Under the pieces are notes generated by a model. That model was not told where the DNA came from. It searched no databases and saw only the letters and a program-made list of their open reading frames with translations. 64,000 bases of DNA from Prolixibacteraceae bacterium (GTDB lineage Bacteria > Bacteroidota > Bacteroidia > Bacteroidales > Prolixibacteraceae). The translations under genes were made by a program, and so were the position numbers. The stretch covers positions 1,302,001 through 1,366,000 of the forward strand of contig CP081303.1 in assembly GCA_019720755.1 (NCBI GenBank), written 5' to 3'. Numbering within the stretch: position 1 is the first letter of the stretch; every line of letters begins with the position of its first letter. This document shows positions 31,401 through 39,439 of the stretch, one piece after another.

Positions 31401-34400
31401 CACTTGCCTCTGGCATTAGTTCTAATTACGATGCCGATTATATTGATGGAACGTTAACTATTGAGAGGGCAGATAGAGATATAGTTTGGAGTAATCCAAC
31501 GAATACTCTTAAGGTTGGAGAATCATTGACTGTTGTTCTTTCTGATGCTACTGTACCTTTCACTGTAACTTCTTCCGATGAAGACATCGTATCTGTAATG
31601 GATCAAACGATTACTGCATTAGATGAGGGAAGTGCAACAATAACAGTAGAGGTGTCAGAAGACCAAAATTATCATGCGATAAGTTTTGTAGAAACGATCA
31701 CTGTAACCAAACCAGCCAATACTCCACCAACAGTGGATACTGATTCTGAGACTCTGAACTTGAAAGGTTTAGACGGAACAGAGACGATTCAGCTTGAAGC
31801 AAGTGATAAGGAGAGTAGTGGTAGTTCGCTTAATGGATGGGAATTGCGTTATCTACAGGATAAGGATAATGATGGAACAGCTCCATTTGCACTGGATGCA
31901 ATCACTGGAGTTCTTTCGATTACTGACCTAGATGAGTTGTTTGCTTATGGAACACATGATTATACTTTCCAAGTAAGAGTACGTGATGTTGAGAATTATA
32001 GTGAATGGAAAGATGTTACCATTTCTATTGTAGATAATCGAGAATTGCAGTCTGTAACAGCAAGTTTCATCAAAGGCTCGAACTATAGTGAATTGACAGT
32101 TACTCAGGTTTCGCAGAGTGATGCATCTCTTGTCTTAGAGTATGTAAGTAGCAATGTTGGAGTGGTTCGTGTTGAAGATAATGTGTTTGAGATAGAAGGA
32201 GTTGGTAGTTCTGAGATTGCCGTAAGCAATGAAGGTAATAATATGTATAAGCCATATAGTGATACCTTTACTTTTACTGTAGCCAAAGGTAATATTACTG
32301 TGACAGCGAAGAGTTACATCCGTAAGTATCAAGAATCGAATCCTGTATTTGAGTACGAGGTAGTGGGAGCTAGAGAGGGAGATAGGGATCTCTTTGATAA
32401 TGATCCAACGATCTCTACGACAGCAACTGTTACTAGTAATGTAGGTAGTTATGCGCTTACACTTGCCTCTGGCATTAGTTCTAATTACGATGCCGATTAT
32501 ATTGATGGAACGTTAACTATTGAGAGGGCAGATAGAGATATAGTTTGGAGTAATCCAACGAATACTCTTAAGGTTGGAGAATCATTGACTGTTGTTCTTT
32601 CTGATGCTACTGTACCTTTCACTGTAACTTCTTCCGATGAAGACATCGTATCTGTAATGGATCAAACGATTACTGCATTAGATGAGGGAAGTGCAACAAT
32701 AACAGTAGAGGTGTCAGAAGACCAAAATTATCATGCGATAAGTTTTGTAGAAACGATCACTGTAACCAAACCAGCCAATACTCCACCAACAGTGGATACT
32801 GATTCTGAGACTTTGAACTTAAAAGGGTTAGATGGAACAGAGACGATTCAGCTTGTCGCAAGTGATAAGGAGAGTGATAGTAGTGCTCTCAATGGATGGG
32901 AATTGCGTTATCTACAGGATAAGGATAATGATGGAACAGCTCCATTTGCACTGGATGCAATCACTGGAGTTCTTTCGATTACTGACCTAGATGAGTTGTT
33001 TGCTTATGGAACACATGATTATACTTTCCAAGTAAGAGTACGTGATGTTGAGAATTATAGTGAATGGAAAGATGTTACCATTTCTATTGTAGATAATCGA
33101 GAATTGCAGTCTGTAACAGCAAGTTTCATCAAAGGCTCGAACTATAGTGAATTGACAGTTACTCAGGTTTCGCAGAGTGATGCATCTCTTGCCTTAGAGT
33201 ATGTAAGTAGCAATGTTGGAGTGGTTCGTGTTGAAGATAATGTGTTTGAGATAGAAGGAGTTGGTAGTTCTGAGATTGCCGTAAGCAATGAAGGTAATAA
33301 TATGTATAAGCCATATAGTGATACCTTTACTTTTACTGTAGCCAAAGGTAATATTACTGTGACAGCGAAGAGTTACATCCGTAAGTATCAAGAATCGAAT
33401 CCTGTATTTGAGTACGAGGTAGAAGGAGCTAGAGAGGGAGATTCCAATATCTTTGGTACTAGTCCAACACTATCTTCAAGTGCAACTCTAGATAGTGATG
33501 TCGGAACATTTGATATTGAAATTACACCTGGTATCAGTCCAAACTATAATGCGAATTATACAAATGGTACACTAACGATAGAAAGGGCAGATAGAGATAT
33601 AGTTTGGAGTAATCCAACGAATGCTCTTAAGGTTGGAGAATCATTGACTGTTGTTCTTTCTGATGCTACTGTACCTTTCACTGTAACTTCTTCAGATGAA
33701 GACATCGTATCTGTAATGGATCAAACGATTACTGCATTAGATGAGGGAAGTGCAACAATAACAGTAGGGGTGGCAGAAGACCAAAATTATCATGCGATAA
33801 GTTTTGTAGAAACGATCACTGTAACCAAACCAGCCAATACTCCACCAACAGTGGATACTGATTCTGAGACTTTGAACTTAAAAGGGTTAGTTGGAACAGA
33901 GACGATTCAGCTTGAAGCAAGTGATAAGGAGAGTAGTGGTAGTTCGCTTAATGGATGGCAGTTTCGATATCTACAAGATAAAGACTATGATGGTAATGCC
34001 CCATTTGCTTTGCATCCCAATAGTGGCGTTCTTTCGATTACTGACTTAGATGAGTTGTTTAAGTATGGAGAGGATCAGTATGACTTCCAAGTAAGAGTCA
34101 GCGATGGCGAAGATTATAGTGAATGGACTGATATTACGATCTATATTGTAGATGATAGAAACGAGCAGTCTGTCACTAGTTCTTTTATTAATGAGGTAAA
34201 TTATAGACAACTATCAGTTACACAAATTGCACAAACTGATCAGAATCTAACATTGAACTATTCGAGTGATAATATAGATGTTGTTTCAATAAATGGATTG
34301 ATATTTAATATTGTAGGTGCTGGTACTTCTTTAATAACAGTAACAAATGATGGTAATACTCTTTATAAACCATTTAATTATACGTTTACTTTCGATGTTG

Positions 34401-35131
34401 CTAAAGCAAGTGCTACTGTTCGAGGAGTAAGTTATACTCGTAAATATCAAGAGTTAAATCCTATTTGGGGATACGATGTGGATGGTGCTCGTGAAGGGGA
34501 CAATATTATCTTCACTACCAATCCAATATTATCTTCTGTTGCTACAAAAGACAGTGATGTTGGAAAATATGATATCGTGATTACTCCTGGTGTGAGTAAG
34601 AATTATGATGTGGAGTATATTCATGGAACTTTAACCATCGAAAAAGCGGAATGGAATGTAACATGGACTAATGAGGATCTTGATCTAGAAGTTGGGCAGA
34701 CATTAGACGTTGAACTTTCTCAAGAGGTAGACTTTAGTCTTGTAAGTGCAGATCCATTGATCTTACAAACAATAAATCATACGATTACTGCTGTGGCTGA
34801 GGGTACTGTTATTCTAAGTATTATAGTTGATGAGGATGAAAATCACAAGCAACAGATCATTCAACGTGAGATCACTGTAATAGGTACTACAGGGGAATGG
34901 GATAGTGAAGAGAAGGTGAAGATATATCCTAATCCTGCTTCTGACTTCTTAGAAATAACCGGGTTGAAGACCGATGATAAAATCTTTATTTATGATTCAA
35001 AAGGACGATTAGCGAAGACTGTAAATGTGGAGGATGTGAAAGTCACAATTCCAGTTCAGTCACTCATAGAAGGAGTCTATTTGTTGAGAGTGAATAGAGA
35101 TAAGGTATATAAGATTATTATTAAAAGATAG
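22472..35131 (+). CDS. Giant T9SS-secreted adhesin with cadherin/CSPG-like, LamG-like and MBG/Ig-like repeats
   Basis: A protein of 4219 residues. ATG at 22472 starts a clean signal peptide (MKRFLLFVISFLISISSLFSQ); the in-frame ATG at 22427 would add 15 charged residues. Order of domains: an N-terminal unassigned beta domain (25-190), an Fn3-like segment, a choice-of-anchor-D-like segment, and many CSPG/cadherin-like repeats marked by LP(T/S)xGxLxLxGxxV (about 500-1070 and 1290-1950). A LamG/concanavalin-like domain lies between these arrays (about 1073-1286). Six modules of about 353 residues follow (about 2025-4140), each made of a cadherin-like, an MBG-like (TARSYTRKYQ/TAKSYIRKYQ) and an Ig-like Big_2-type part. 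The end (about 4145-4219) is a type A T9SS sorting domain (KIYPNPASDFLEI...GVYLLRV). Family knowledge suggests an outer-surface adhesin; the ligand is unknown. Confidence 0.9.
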   Translation: MKRFLLFVISFLISISSLFSQSEETFTFEGSPTSGSYYENGRQLSLQNRFQTYSDDTNPYGIDSSSKAILGNKSISSVFDEIGGFYMYYTSFYLKRFYIKVTDPTGATIDTSKDIYLNGYHFSDLIFHYKIPKDVYNTDPKINNGFTLIDLSTIEGLDLDNTIIDKIMFENKPKEAYVFIDNVVYTAQSYSNEDFPLMQMVEVSNIQENSVDVSSEFVLSSAGYTERGFVYSTIDETPTEEEGATMVAVAGGSSSDVFTTTINNMEVDKIYYVRAYAKNSNGTRYSFPISTMSGASSVLRISSNNNPIPNNSTETITDNNTDLGSTKIGETISHTYTIANIGNEDYTISTTPLLKLETLDGIFGINEPLIFNQIAADSEETFTISANHSTPGIYTNTVKAINGESIDYSFNVKSIFYKEPEFTGYGYYSLNGEDSIEITSTVKPNFSPTSIRLDYGLTISLGNTINRPGTLYSTNNTNTFKVSFPIIQYGTAHYYRFTATNAAGDTNSSYYYVTAPTIDPVIETNDLITLNEGETKEISNSSLLVNDPNNQHIGMTIQSLPSHGEIQRDGETLAVGDIFTQADIDNNLVSYVHDGSHTTSDQMVVVIRNDKKTLDPTTIQFSITTENDPPVVIPQTRIAEKGLTITFTTEQFSDNLTDEEGDALEKIQITTLPTSGDLKLDGVPIVLNQEIPLSETAKITYVNGDEGTFFFMWKGYTNAYSTESGAVSLVIGPDNTPPTITSWSTNMVEDNTYSIPTNLWTDNYSDAQDLVKIALIEVGTGITVTLNDQALTPPVEVLVADLDNLKVVPDPNYNGAVVSRWDATDGANYTDGDKEWTVSISAVDDIPTAGIIDLNETEDTSISFTGDQFGSVYDDVENDGMTGVVFDLTKLDGVLALNGVDVVDGKVIPNVDISDLTYTPKANVFGSRMDTLLYRVQNTNGESLELYPIYVSLSSVNDKPTNEDFEIAIREDESFNFSFDLFNRSYDDVEQQVQEKVKITTLPTNGKLTLLGNLVVLGQEILKEDIMNLRYAPKPNRNGTGFDSFQFQSSDGIDYSSSHTVTIHVTSVADLMQVGFFNALHFTGNGYVEIPHIELSTSVSTIEFLVKTTLDNTDQVIVSSLSNNKGFEFGVNSSNQWYIKSGNGTTTDLTVIGSVANGASWKKVQIVTGANAKVTVLENENQFTTIDVGVIQNSDSFSYYLGKSSDEDINYFKGAMDELTLWNIVRTVDQAKDIYASYNVNTPNLVNYWNCDAIESFVLKDQVEGNIGTIQGNLYFEETGKIVFHQMNEEETLRTGVKITDWDSANGAIEIVSSNHGVATIVDNYNVDFTAKKDFSGIASFTYKLAGSSEQKTTQYIEVINVDDAPVAIPQSVHVGASGTVTLLKNRFEENFSDADNDPLEKIIVKTLPLASQGVLRMNGVTITENQEISVSDLETKGITFTKEGDFSGTATFNWNGYANGKWAAVDAYINLIVSPKVSNLAISDNRIDVREDEPYPITKSFFADAISNGENVTHIALITSPENGYFMKGDDVLTTPIQLMYSDLDDQDVTLHFNANWNGTDSFRWDLSDDVGYTDGDATATVVVAAVNDAPEVTDITMKTKEDVSLKFHTHLFRVGYSDVESDDAQYVIIESLPIDGALYYNDQEVVAGDLPLKMEVSPSIELVYAPLNNSSVNDTLTYRVQDSHLSNSVKANLAFEIEAVNDAPDGSDLTISMNEDEVFDFLPSVFTDHYSDVENDALGAITIVSLPGLGTLTYNGTTISEMMIPFEVNASNIGLLKFVPTPNGFGEPYTSFDYKLKDDNGAINGSYNITVSVVEVADAPSITEDVHISMNEDNSYIFSRSIFDKSFLDVDNHTLKTVKITTIPTNGSLSLDGVALSAGALVDITNIENLVFEPKTNLNGQDITAFEFKFVNDQGVESTDTGRCIANIRSVNDAPVITDSGNWSVTEGEVFTHTLAVMDYDNDGLLYSLVSGPAGMTINNQGVITWNADVETNRVDGIVVSVTDGEETVTFTTSILINNVNNKVPVVTTTSLNMNLKGLEQTFNFLLKATDADFGTTSFTNWTIIDLEDKDRDGVMAFSVDSSTGIISISDYDELFKYADHQYDFKVTVSDGTLVSAPTNVSIVITDDRESQSVSGVFNLSTTFNQASVSQIEQSDQSLVLQYESSNGVVATVQGHILQVKGVGTSEITVSNDGNKQYKPYSENFTFTVAKGDITVTARSYTRKYQEANPVWVYDVVGAQDGDSNIFTTEPTITSDAIQDSGVGVYNIEISAGISPNYNVRYFDGNLTIEKAEWSIIWSNQPDKLYINEPFTIALSDASIAFNVTSADVNIIAVDGKVITGLKVGSTDISITIPGDINHETKTIVETVTVYEHGNTPPTVDTDSETLNLKGLDGTETIQLVASDKESDSSALNGWELRYLQDKDNDGTAPFALDAITGVLSITDLDELFAYGTHDYTFQVRVRDVENYSEWKDVTISIVDNRELQSVTASFIKGSNYSELTVTQVSQSDASLVLEYVSSNVGVVRVEDNVFEIEGVGSSEIAVSNEGNNMYKPYSDTFTFTVAKGNITVTAKSYIRKYQESNPVFEYEVVGAREGDRDLFDNDPTISTTATVTSNVGSYALTLASGISSNYDADYIDGTLTIERADRDIVWSNPTNTLKVGESLTVVLSDATVPFTVTSSDEDIVSVMDQTITALDEGSATITVGVAEDQNYHAISFVETITVTKPANTPPTVDTDSETLNLKGLDGTETIQLEASDKESSGSSLNGWELRYLQDKDNDGTAPFALDAITGVLSITDLDELFAYGTHDYTFQVRVRDVENYSEWKDVTISIVDNRELQSVTASFIKVSNYSELTVTQVSQSDASLVLEYVSSNIGVVRVEDNVFEIEGVGSSEITVSNEGNNMYKPYSDTFTFTVAKGNITVTAKSYIRKYQESNPVFEYEVVGAREGDRDLFDNDPTISTTATVTSNVGSYVLTLASGISSNYDADYIDGTLTIERADRDIVWSNPTNTLKVGESLTVVLSDATVPFTVTSSDEDIVSVMDQTITALDEGSATITVEVSEDQNYHAISFVETITVTKPANTPPTVDTDSETLNLKGLDGTETIQLEASDKESSGSSLNGWELRYLQDKDNDGTAPFALDAITGVLSITDLDELFAYGTHDYTFQVRVRDVENYSEWKDVTISIVDNRELQSVTASFIKGSNYSELTVTQVSQSDASLVLEYVSSNVGVVRVEDNVFEIEGVGSSEIAVSNEGNNMYKPYSDTFTFTVAKGNITVTAKSYIRKYQESNPVFEYEVVGAREGDRDLFDNDPTISTTATVTSNVGSYALTLASGISSNYDADYIDGTLTIERADRDIVWSNPTNTLKVGESLTVVLSDATVPFTVTSSDEDIVSVMDQTITALDEGSATITVEVSEDQNYHAISFVETITVTKPANTPPTVDTDSETLNLKGLDGTETIQLVASDKESDSSALNGWELRYLQDKDNDGTAPFALDAITGVLSITDLDELFAYGTHDYTFQVRVRDVENYSEWKDVTISIVDNRELQSVTASFIKGSNYSELTVTQVSQSDASLALEYVSSNVGVVRVEDNVFEIEGVGSSEIAVSNEGNNMYKPYSDTFTFTVAKGNITVTAKSYIRKYQESNPVFEYEVEGAREGDSNIFGTSPTLSSSATLDSDVGTFDIEITPGISPNYNANYTNGTLTIERADRDIVWSNPTNALKVGESLTVVLSDATVPFTVTSSDEDIVSVMDQTITALDEGSATITVGVAEDQNYHAISFVETITVTKPANTPPTVDTDSETLNLKGLVGTETIQLEASDKESSGSSLNGWQFRYLQDKDYDGNAPFALHPNSGVLSITDLDELFKYGEDQYDFQVRVSDGEDYSEWTDITIYIVDDRNEQSVTSSFINEVNYRQLSVTQIAQTDQNLTLNYSSDNIDVVSINGLIFNIVGAGTSLITVTNDGNTLYKPFNYTFTFDVAKASATVRGVSYTRKYQELNPIWGYDVDGAREGDNIIFTTNPILSSVATKDSDVGKYDIVITPGVSKNYDVEYIHGTLTIEKAEWNVTWTNEDLDLEVGQTLDVELSQEVDFSLVSADPLILQTINHTITAVAEGTVILSIIVDEDENHKQQIIQREITVIGTTGEWDSEEKVKIYPNPASDFLEITGLKTDDKIFIYDSKGRLAKTVNVEDVKVTIPVQSLIEGVYLLRVNRDKVYKIIIKR
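29603..33838 (+). repeat. Four near-identical 1059-bp tandem modules within the adhesin gene
   Basis: The PPTVDTDSETLNLKGL segment recurs at 29603, 30662, 31721, 32780 and 33839, always 1059 bp apart (353 codons). Copies 1-3 are almost identical. Copy 4 differs in the second half of its MBG domain. The partial fifth module begins identical and then diverges, and a divergent module precedes copy 1. Because the period is a multiple of three, gain or loss of units keeps the frame. Confidence 0.95.
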
Positions 35132-35160
35132 ATTCTATTAATTAATTATTTAGTGAGAGA

Positions 35161-35194
35161 GGGTGTTCTATTCATATAGGACATCCTTTTTTTT
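35161..35194 (+). terminator. Terminator after the giant adhesin
   Basis: A 10-bp stem with two G·U pairs (35161-35170 with 35177-35186), a 6-base loop and a run of eight Ts. It lies 29 bases after the stop. Confidence 0.85.
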
Positions 35195-35450
35195 GATTTG
35201 TAAACAAGAAGAAGGTAGCTTCTCTTATTATATATTGGAAATTAATATATATGTTTTTATTATTATGAATTATTCACTAGATATTGTCAAATGAGAGGAT
35301 AATAATGTAACATCTCTCAAAAAGGACAAATTGGATCTAGTTTGGTACTTCTTGTTACGAAATTGATATTGTTTTTGTTATTAGTAGTTGAAAGCTTCCT
35401 TTATCATTGTACTTGAAATCCAATTACTAAACACGATTAATATTTAAATT

Positions 35451-37076
35451 ATGAAGAGCACGATGAAGAGAGCTTTATGGTTTTGTCTGATTGGGGTAAT
35501 ATCCATATCGATAGTTTCAGCCAAAAAGAAAAATAAGAAAGATACAAAGAAGCTTACTGATAGTTCCATTCAATCTTATGATTGGAAAAAACCATATTCT
35601 GCAGAGTGGGGAGGGCTTAAGAAACAACCTATTCCTGAGTGGATGTTAGATGCGAAATTTGGGATATATACCCATTGGGGAATATTTTCTGTTCCTGCAC
35701 ATGGTGGTCCTGACTATGTAAAGAGTCTTTATACTGCGGGGGATAAGGATGTGAGAGGAACCAAAGCATATCACCGTGCTAAATACGGTCGCATCAAAGA
35801 TTTTGGGTACAAAGATTTTGTTCCGATGTTTACTGCAGAGAAGTTCGATGCCAAGGAGTGGGTGTCAGTGATGAAAGAGGGCGGTGTGAAATTTGCAGGA
35901 ATATGTCTTTCTCATCATGATGGTTTTTGTCTGTGGGATACTAAATATACCGATTTCAATTCGATGCAACAGGGACCTAAAAGAGATATCTATGGAGAGA
36001 TTGCAAAAGAGGTTCGTAATGCAGATTTAAAATTGGCGGCAACCTTTCATATGGCTCGTACATATGGTTATGTTTTAAGAAAGAATAGAAATAAATTTAC
36101 TCCATATCAGAAAGAAAACTGGGATATTTTCAAAGATGAGAACTCTAATATCTATTTAGATCCAGAGAAGATGCCCAAAGAGGAATATGGAAAGCGTTGG
36201 AGTGGTCAGGTGCGTGAAGTGATTGATAAATATCGTCCTGACGTGCTGTGGTTTGATGGGATCTCTGGTTCGATAAAAAATAATGAAGTTCCTGAGGATT
36301 CAGTGACATCGATCTTCAAATATTATTATAATAAAAAAGGAGTTAGTGGGGATGAGGTTGTTATTTGCAACAAGCTACCTGGTAGTAAAATGTGGAATTT
36401 CCCATTAGGTTTTGGACTTCGTTGTTATGAGAACTGTCGAGATATGGAGGAAGATCCTAAAGGTTACTGGTTGGCTGACAGAGCTATTGGTTATCCTTGG
36501 TGTTATGTGAATAATAAGAAGTATCGTCAACGTGAAGACTACCAGACTCGTAGTTTGATTGACATCGTGAGTCGTGGTGGTATCTTTTTCATCTCTTTGA
36601 CACCAAAAGGTGATGGTTCTATTCCTGAAGAAGAGGTTGCCATTATGAAAGGGATGGGTGATTGGTTAAAAAAGAATGGCGAAGCGATTTATAATACACG
36701 TCGTTGGAAAATATCTGGTGAAGGAACAGCCAAAATGTTAAATTGGTCAAAGAATAAACACGCATATCGTTGGAATTTCCATGGGCTATCTGCTGAAGAC
36801 ATACGCTTTACAAGAAGCAAAGATATGAATAAGATCTATGCAACAGTATTAGGAAATCCCAAATCACACCAATATACCATTAAATGTATGAAGCGAGGAG
36901 AGAAGCTTTCTACAAAGAATAAGATTGATTCGATTGAGTTTCTTGCAACAGGGGAGAAAGTGAAGTGGGAGCGTACGGCAGAAGGTTTGACGATCTACTT
37001 CCCTAAGAACACTGCTAAAATTGATGATATTGCGAATGCTTTTAAAATTACTGTGAAAGGAAAATTGATTTTATAA
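35451..37076 (+). CDS. Alpha-L-fucosidase, glycoside hydrolase family 29
   Basis: A 541-residue secreted enzyme with an N-terminal signal (MKSTMKRALWFCLIGVISIS); Met5 is an alternative start. The GH29 catalytic barrel is clear: KFGIYTHWGIFSVPAHGG near the N-terminus, HHDGFCLWDTKYTDFNS at 155-171 and PDVLWFDG with the probable nucleophile Asp269. A C-terminal beta-sandwich follows from about residue 440. GH29 enzymes release alpha-linked L-fucose with retention of configuration from host glycans or algal fucans. The gene is monocistronic with its own terminator. Together with the nearby sulfatase and SusCD pair it points to use of fucosylated or sulfated glycans, though they do not form one operon. 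The acid/base residue was not assigned. Confidence 0.9.
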   Translation: MKSTMKRALWFCLIGVISISIVSAKKKNKKDTKKLTDSSIQSYDWKKPYSAEWGGLKKQPIPEWMLDAKFGIYTHWGIFSVPAHGGPDYVKSLYTAGDKDVRGTKAYHRAKYGRIKDFGYKDFVPMFTAEKFDAKEWVSVMKEGGVKFAGICLSHHDGFCLWDTKYTDFNSMQQGPKRDIYGEIAKEVRNADLKLAATFHMARTYGYVLRKNRNKFTPYQKENWDIFKDENSNIYLDPEKMPKEEYGKRWSGQVREVIDKYRPDVLWFDGISGSIKNNEVPEDSVTSIFKYYYNKKGVSGDEVVICNKLPGSKMWNFPLGFGLRCYENCRDMEEDPKGYWLADRAIGYPWCYVNNKKYRQREDYQTRSLIDIVSRGGIFFISLTPKGDGSIPEEEVAIMKGMGDWLKKNGEAIYNTRRWKISGEGTAKMLNWSKNKHAYRWNFHGLSAEDIRFTRSKDMNKIYATVLGNPKSHQYTIKCMKRGEKLSTKNKIDSIEFLATGEKVKWERTAEGLTIYFPKNTAKIDDIANAFKITVKGKLIL

Positions 37077-37120
37077 TTTACTTTTTCATCGTTTGTATTA
37101 CTTTTCTTTTAATCATCTAA

Positions 37121-37149
37121 GGGGGAGATATTCGTATCTTCTCCTTTTT
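37121..37149 (+). terminator. Terminator after the fucosidase, target of a group II intron
   Basis: A 10-bp stem with two G·U pairs (37121-37130 with 37135-37144) and a TTCG loop, followed by five Ts. A group II intron 5' end begins two bases later. Confidence 0.85.
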
Positions 37150-37150
37150 A

Positions 37151-37380
37151 GTGTGCCATGCATGATAATTAGCTAATCGGTATAAGTTCGTAGGTGGGGC
37201 TTGTAGATTCACCACCTAGCAGAAGACTATGGTGTATATAGTGCGGAACAACCTGTAGAAAGCCGTATGAAAACGCTGGTCTGTGGTACACGAATCGTAT
37301 AAGGTATTTATGAACTGGATAGGCTTGCACTACAAAGTGAAACCCTAATTCTATACGAGCTCATGACGTAGATACGGCAG
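37151..37380 (+). mobile_element. Group II intron (IIC-like) 5' remnant, domain I only
   Basis: The sequence starts with GTGTGCCATGCATG, matching the GTGTGCC..GCATG 5' end typical of IIC introns. Further in it has the domain I pattern GAAAGCCG, AAAC, GGTCTG, ACACGAA, ATAAGG, GGAT, TTGC in the family's order and spacing. It sits immediately downstream of a Rho-independent terminator, the known target of IIC introns. Domains II-VI and the reverse transcriptase are absent. The right edge abuts the pseudogene on the opposite strand. The match is to remembered family sequence, not to a search. Confidence 0.7.
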
Positions 37381-39282
37381 TTATATGTAGTGAATGTTAA
37401 TTATTTTACCATGGGAGATCTCACTGAAGGATATATTCTCTGTTTGGATTGAAGGAATGGATTGTTTTAGGGTTGGTGCTTGATCTTTAGGATCCACACC
37501 ATTCACATTGTCCATACAGAAATAGACTGGGGTATTTATCATTCCCAAATCATTGTTGTCGGTAGAGACCATTTCGAAGTCGATTTTCGTCACCTTACCT
37601 AAAACAGATAGATCCAATCATTTTCAAGAGTCAAGGATATAGTCTTTGGTATTGTCATCAAAACGATAATCTGCAAGATATGTCTCAGTCTTACCAGTCT
37701 CTTTATTGGCTGCATCACAACCTCTAACAATAAGCTTAAGCCAGTCTTTATCGTCCCCTGAAGTGCCTCCAAATTTCTTCGCATAATCCACCCCTTCTAT
37801 TTCGTCAACCAAAGTCTCATGACGAAAAGACTCTGTCTCTGTCTTATAAAGATAGAGCTTCTCAATCGCGTGACTGTTTTCTAAATCTAATGTCAGATTA
37901 TTTAGTTGTAATGATCCCACATCTCCTTGTACTACAATATTCAATTTTGTGAGAGGTTCATTTTTACTGCCTTGCCCTAATGCAGAAGAGGTTATGGCTT
38001 CATAATCAATATGATCTATAGAAACAGGTTGCCCTTCCACTACTTGGATATGGTCTAAATCCATCGATTGATATGCAGTATGATGAAAGCCTATGTATAC
38101 AGTTTGTCCTTGAAATTCGGATAGATCTTGTGTATACTCTTTATACGAGCCTATGGTTTTTTGTGTCGCAATCTCTTTGAAATCTTCTGGCTTACTCCCT
38201 TTTGTGGATATGGCCACCGAGATTCTGCTACCATAGGTCTTGGCACTATATTTAAGAAGTCCATTTTTAGGGATTTGAATAGGCAGGGTGATCAACCAAT
38301 CATCTCCTTTGGTATAGCCGTGGATACTTGCACATTTCGAATGGTCTACTCCAGCCATAAGGCTACGAATCCACATTTTCGAGTCATTGTCCACATTATG
38401 TGTTTTCCAACCTCTGGGAGGAAACGTTGTTTGCTCGAAGTCCTCTACCCATGGAAAACTCTTTATGGTTGGGTCTTCCATCGTCGTAAACTCCTAGATG
38501 GGGCATACTTCACTTTTCCCATATCTGTTTTTGGCAGCGACAGTACAGTAATATTGTTGGTTATACTTTGGAAGGGATATCTCAAGCGACGTTTGCTTAA
38601 CCTCTTTGGAGGAGATGACATTCTTTATATTATCAAGCGTTGTTCCAACAGAGACGATGTAAGATTTTGCAGAAGGAGATGGTTCCCATTCTAAAAGAAT
38701 ATTTTTCTCTTGATCTACGGCATTAAATTTTGGATGTATTTCATCAGGGGCCATTGGTGAGTCTTTATCGTGATATTTCGACGGTAGTTTTACATCATCG
38801 ATATATAGAAGTGAGTGGTTTTTGGCAGTAGATTTAATGGCAATATATATATTGTCCCCTGCATATGCAGACAAGTCGTAGGTGTATTGGGTATAGTTAC
38901 TAGGAACCTCTTCAACTTTATCTAGCCTATTTTCATTCAAGAAAGAGACCGATACTAGATAGGTGGAAATATATACCTCAAAGCTCTCTTTGTTAAAACT
39001 ATAGTTGCTTCGGGCCCAAAAAGAGAAGGTGTCTCCCTCTTTAACTTTTATACATGGGGTCACCAAGTATTCCTCATTTTGGGTTCCTTGCGAATCTATA
39101 GCAATCGCTTGGTTGCCACTGTGTGCCTTGTCCGCCAATTTCCATGTGTTTCCACCATTGCGATTCATGATAATCCAACCGTTGTCCTCTAGGCAGTTGG
39201 GGGATTCAAAATCTTCTAAATATTGTCCTCTACAAATAGAGAGAATAGAAGAACAAAAGAGTAAGAGTAAAATTTTTTTCAT
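37381..39282 (-). pseudogene. Composite secreted surface protein (choice-of-anchor J x2, Fn3, partial DUF4465) with three in-frame stops
   Basis: One reading frame runs from ATG 39282 (signal peptide MKKILLLLFCSSILSICRGQ) through about 634 codons, interrupted only by in-frame stops. TAG at 38494-38496 follows SEVCPI. Two TGA codons lie at 37624-37626 and 37618-37620. Domains: choice-of-anchor J/cleaved-adhesin (22-165), an Fn3-like domain (about 185-262), and a second anchor J domain after the TAG. The final segment is the C-terminal half of DUF4465 (YAKKFGGTSGDDKDWLKL, ETYLADYRFDDNTKDYI, NTPVYFCMDNV). In DUF4465 the sequence between the last two parts is W-K-W, so both TGAs are probably TGG to TGA changes. 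The N-terminal half of DUF4465 is missing, suggesting an internal deletion or fusion. The 3' end runs into the intron remnant. A cobalamin riboswitch lies upstream. Confidence 0.8.
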
Positions 39283-39439
39283 CTGTAATTTTAATTGATC
39301 GTTATTTTTCGTGAACTATCGAAATGATCATTAAAAAACAGCAATGATAAAGAAATTTTAAAGCTCTGGGATAGAGCATTAATAAGAAGTATCTTGCCAG
39401 TTTTTGATGCGATCACCCTAGCTCCCGAAGGTGTTATTT

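Noticed and set aside
28417-33391. Several 60-115 residue minus-strand ORFs inside the adhesin gene, some repeated every 1059 bp
   Set aside because: They are shadows of the repeated coding strand; their recurrence follows the 1059-bp period and they lack signals or family motifs.
37381-39282. Stop-codon recoding (TGA as Trp) in the surface-protein gene
   Set aside because: TGA serves as the normal end of other genes in this window and a TAG stop is also present; point-mutation decay is simpler.
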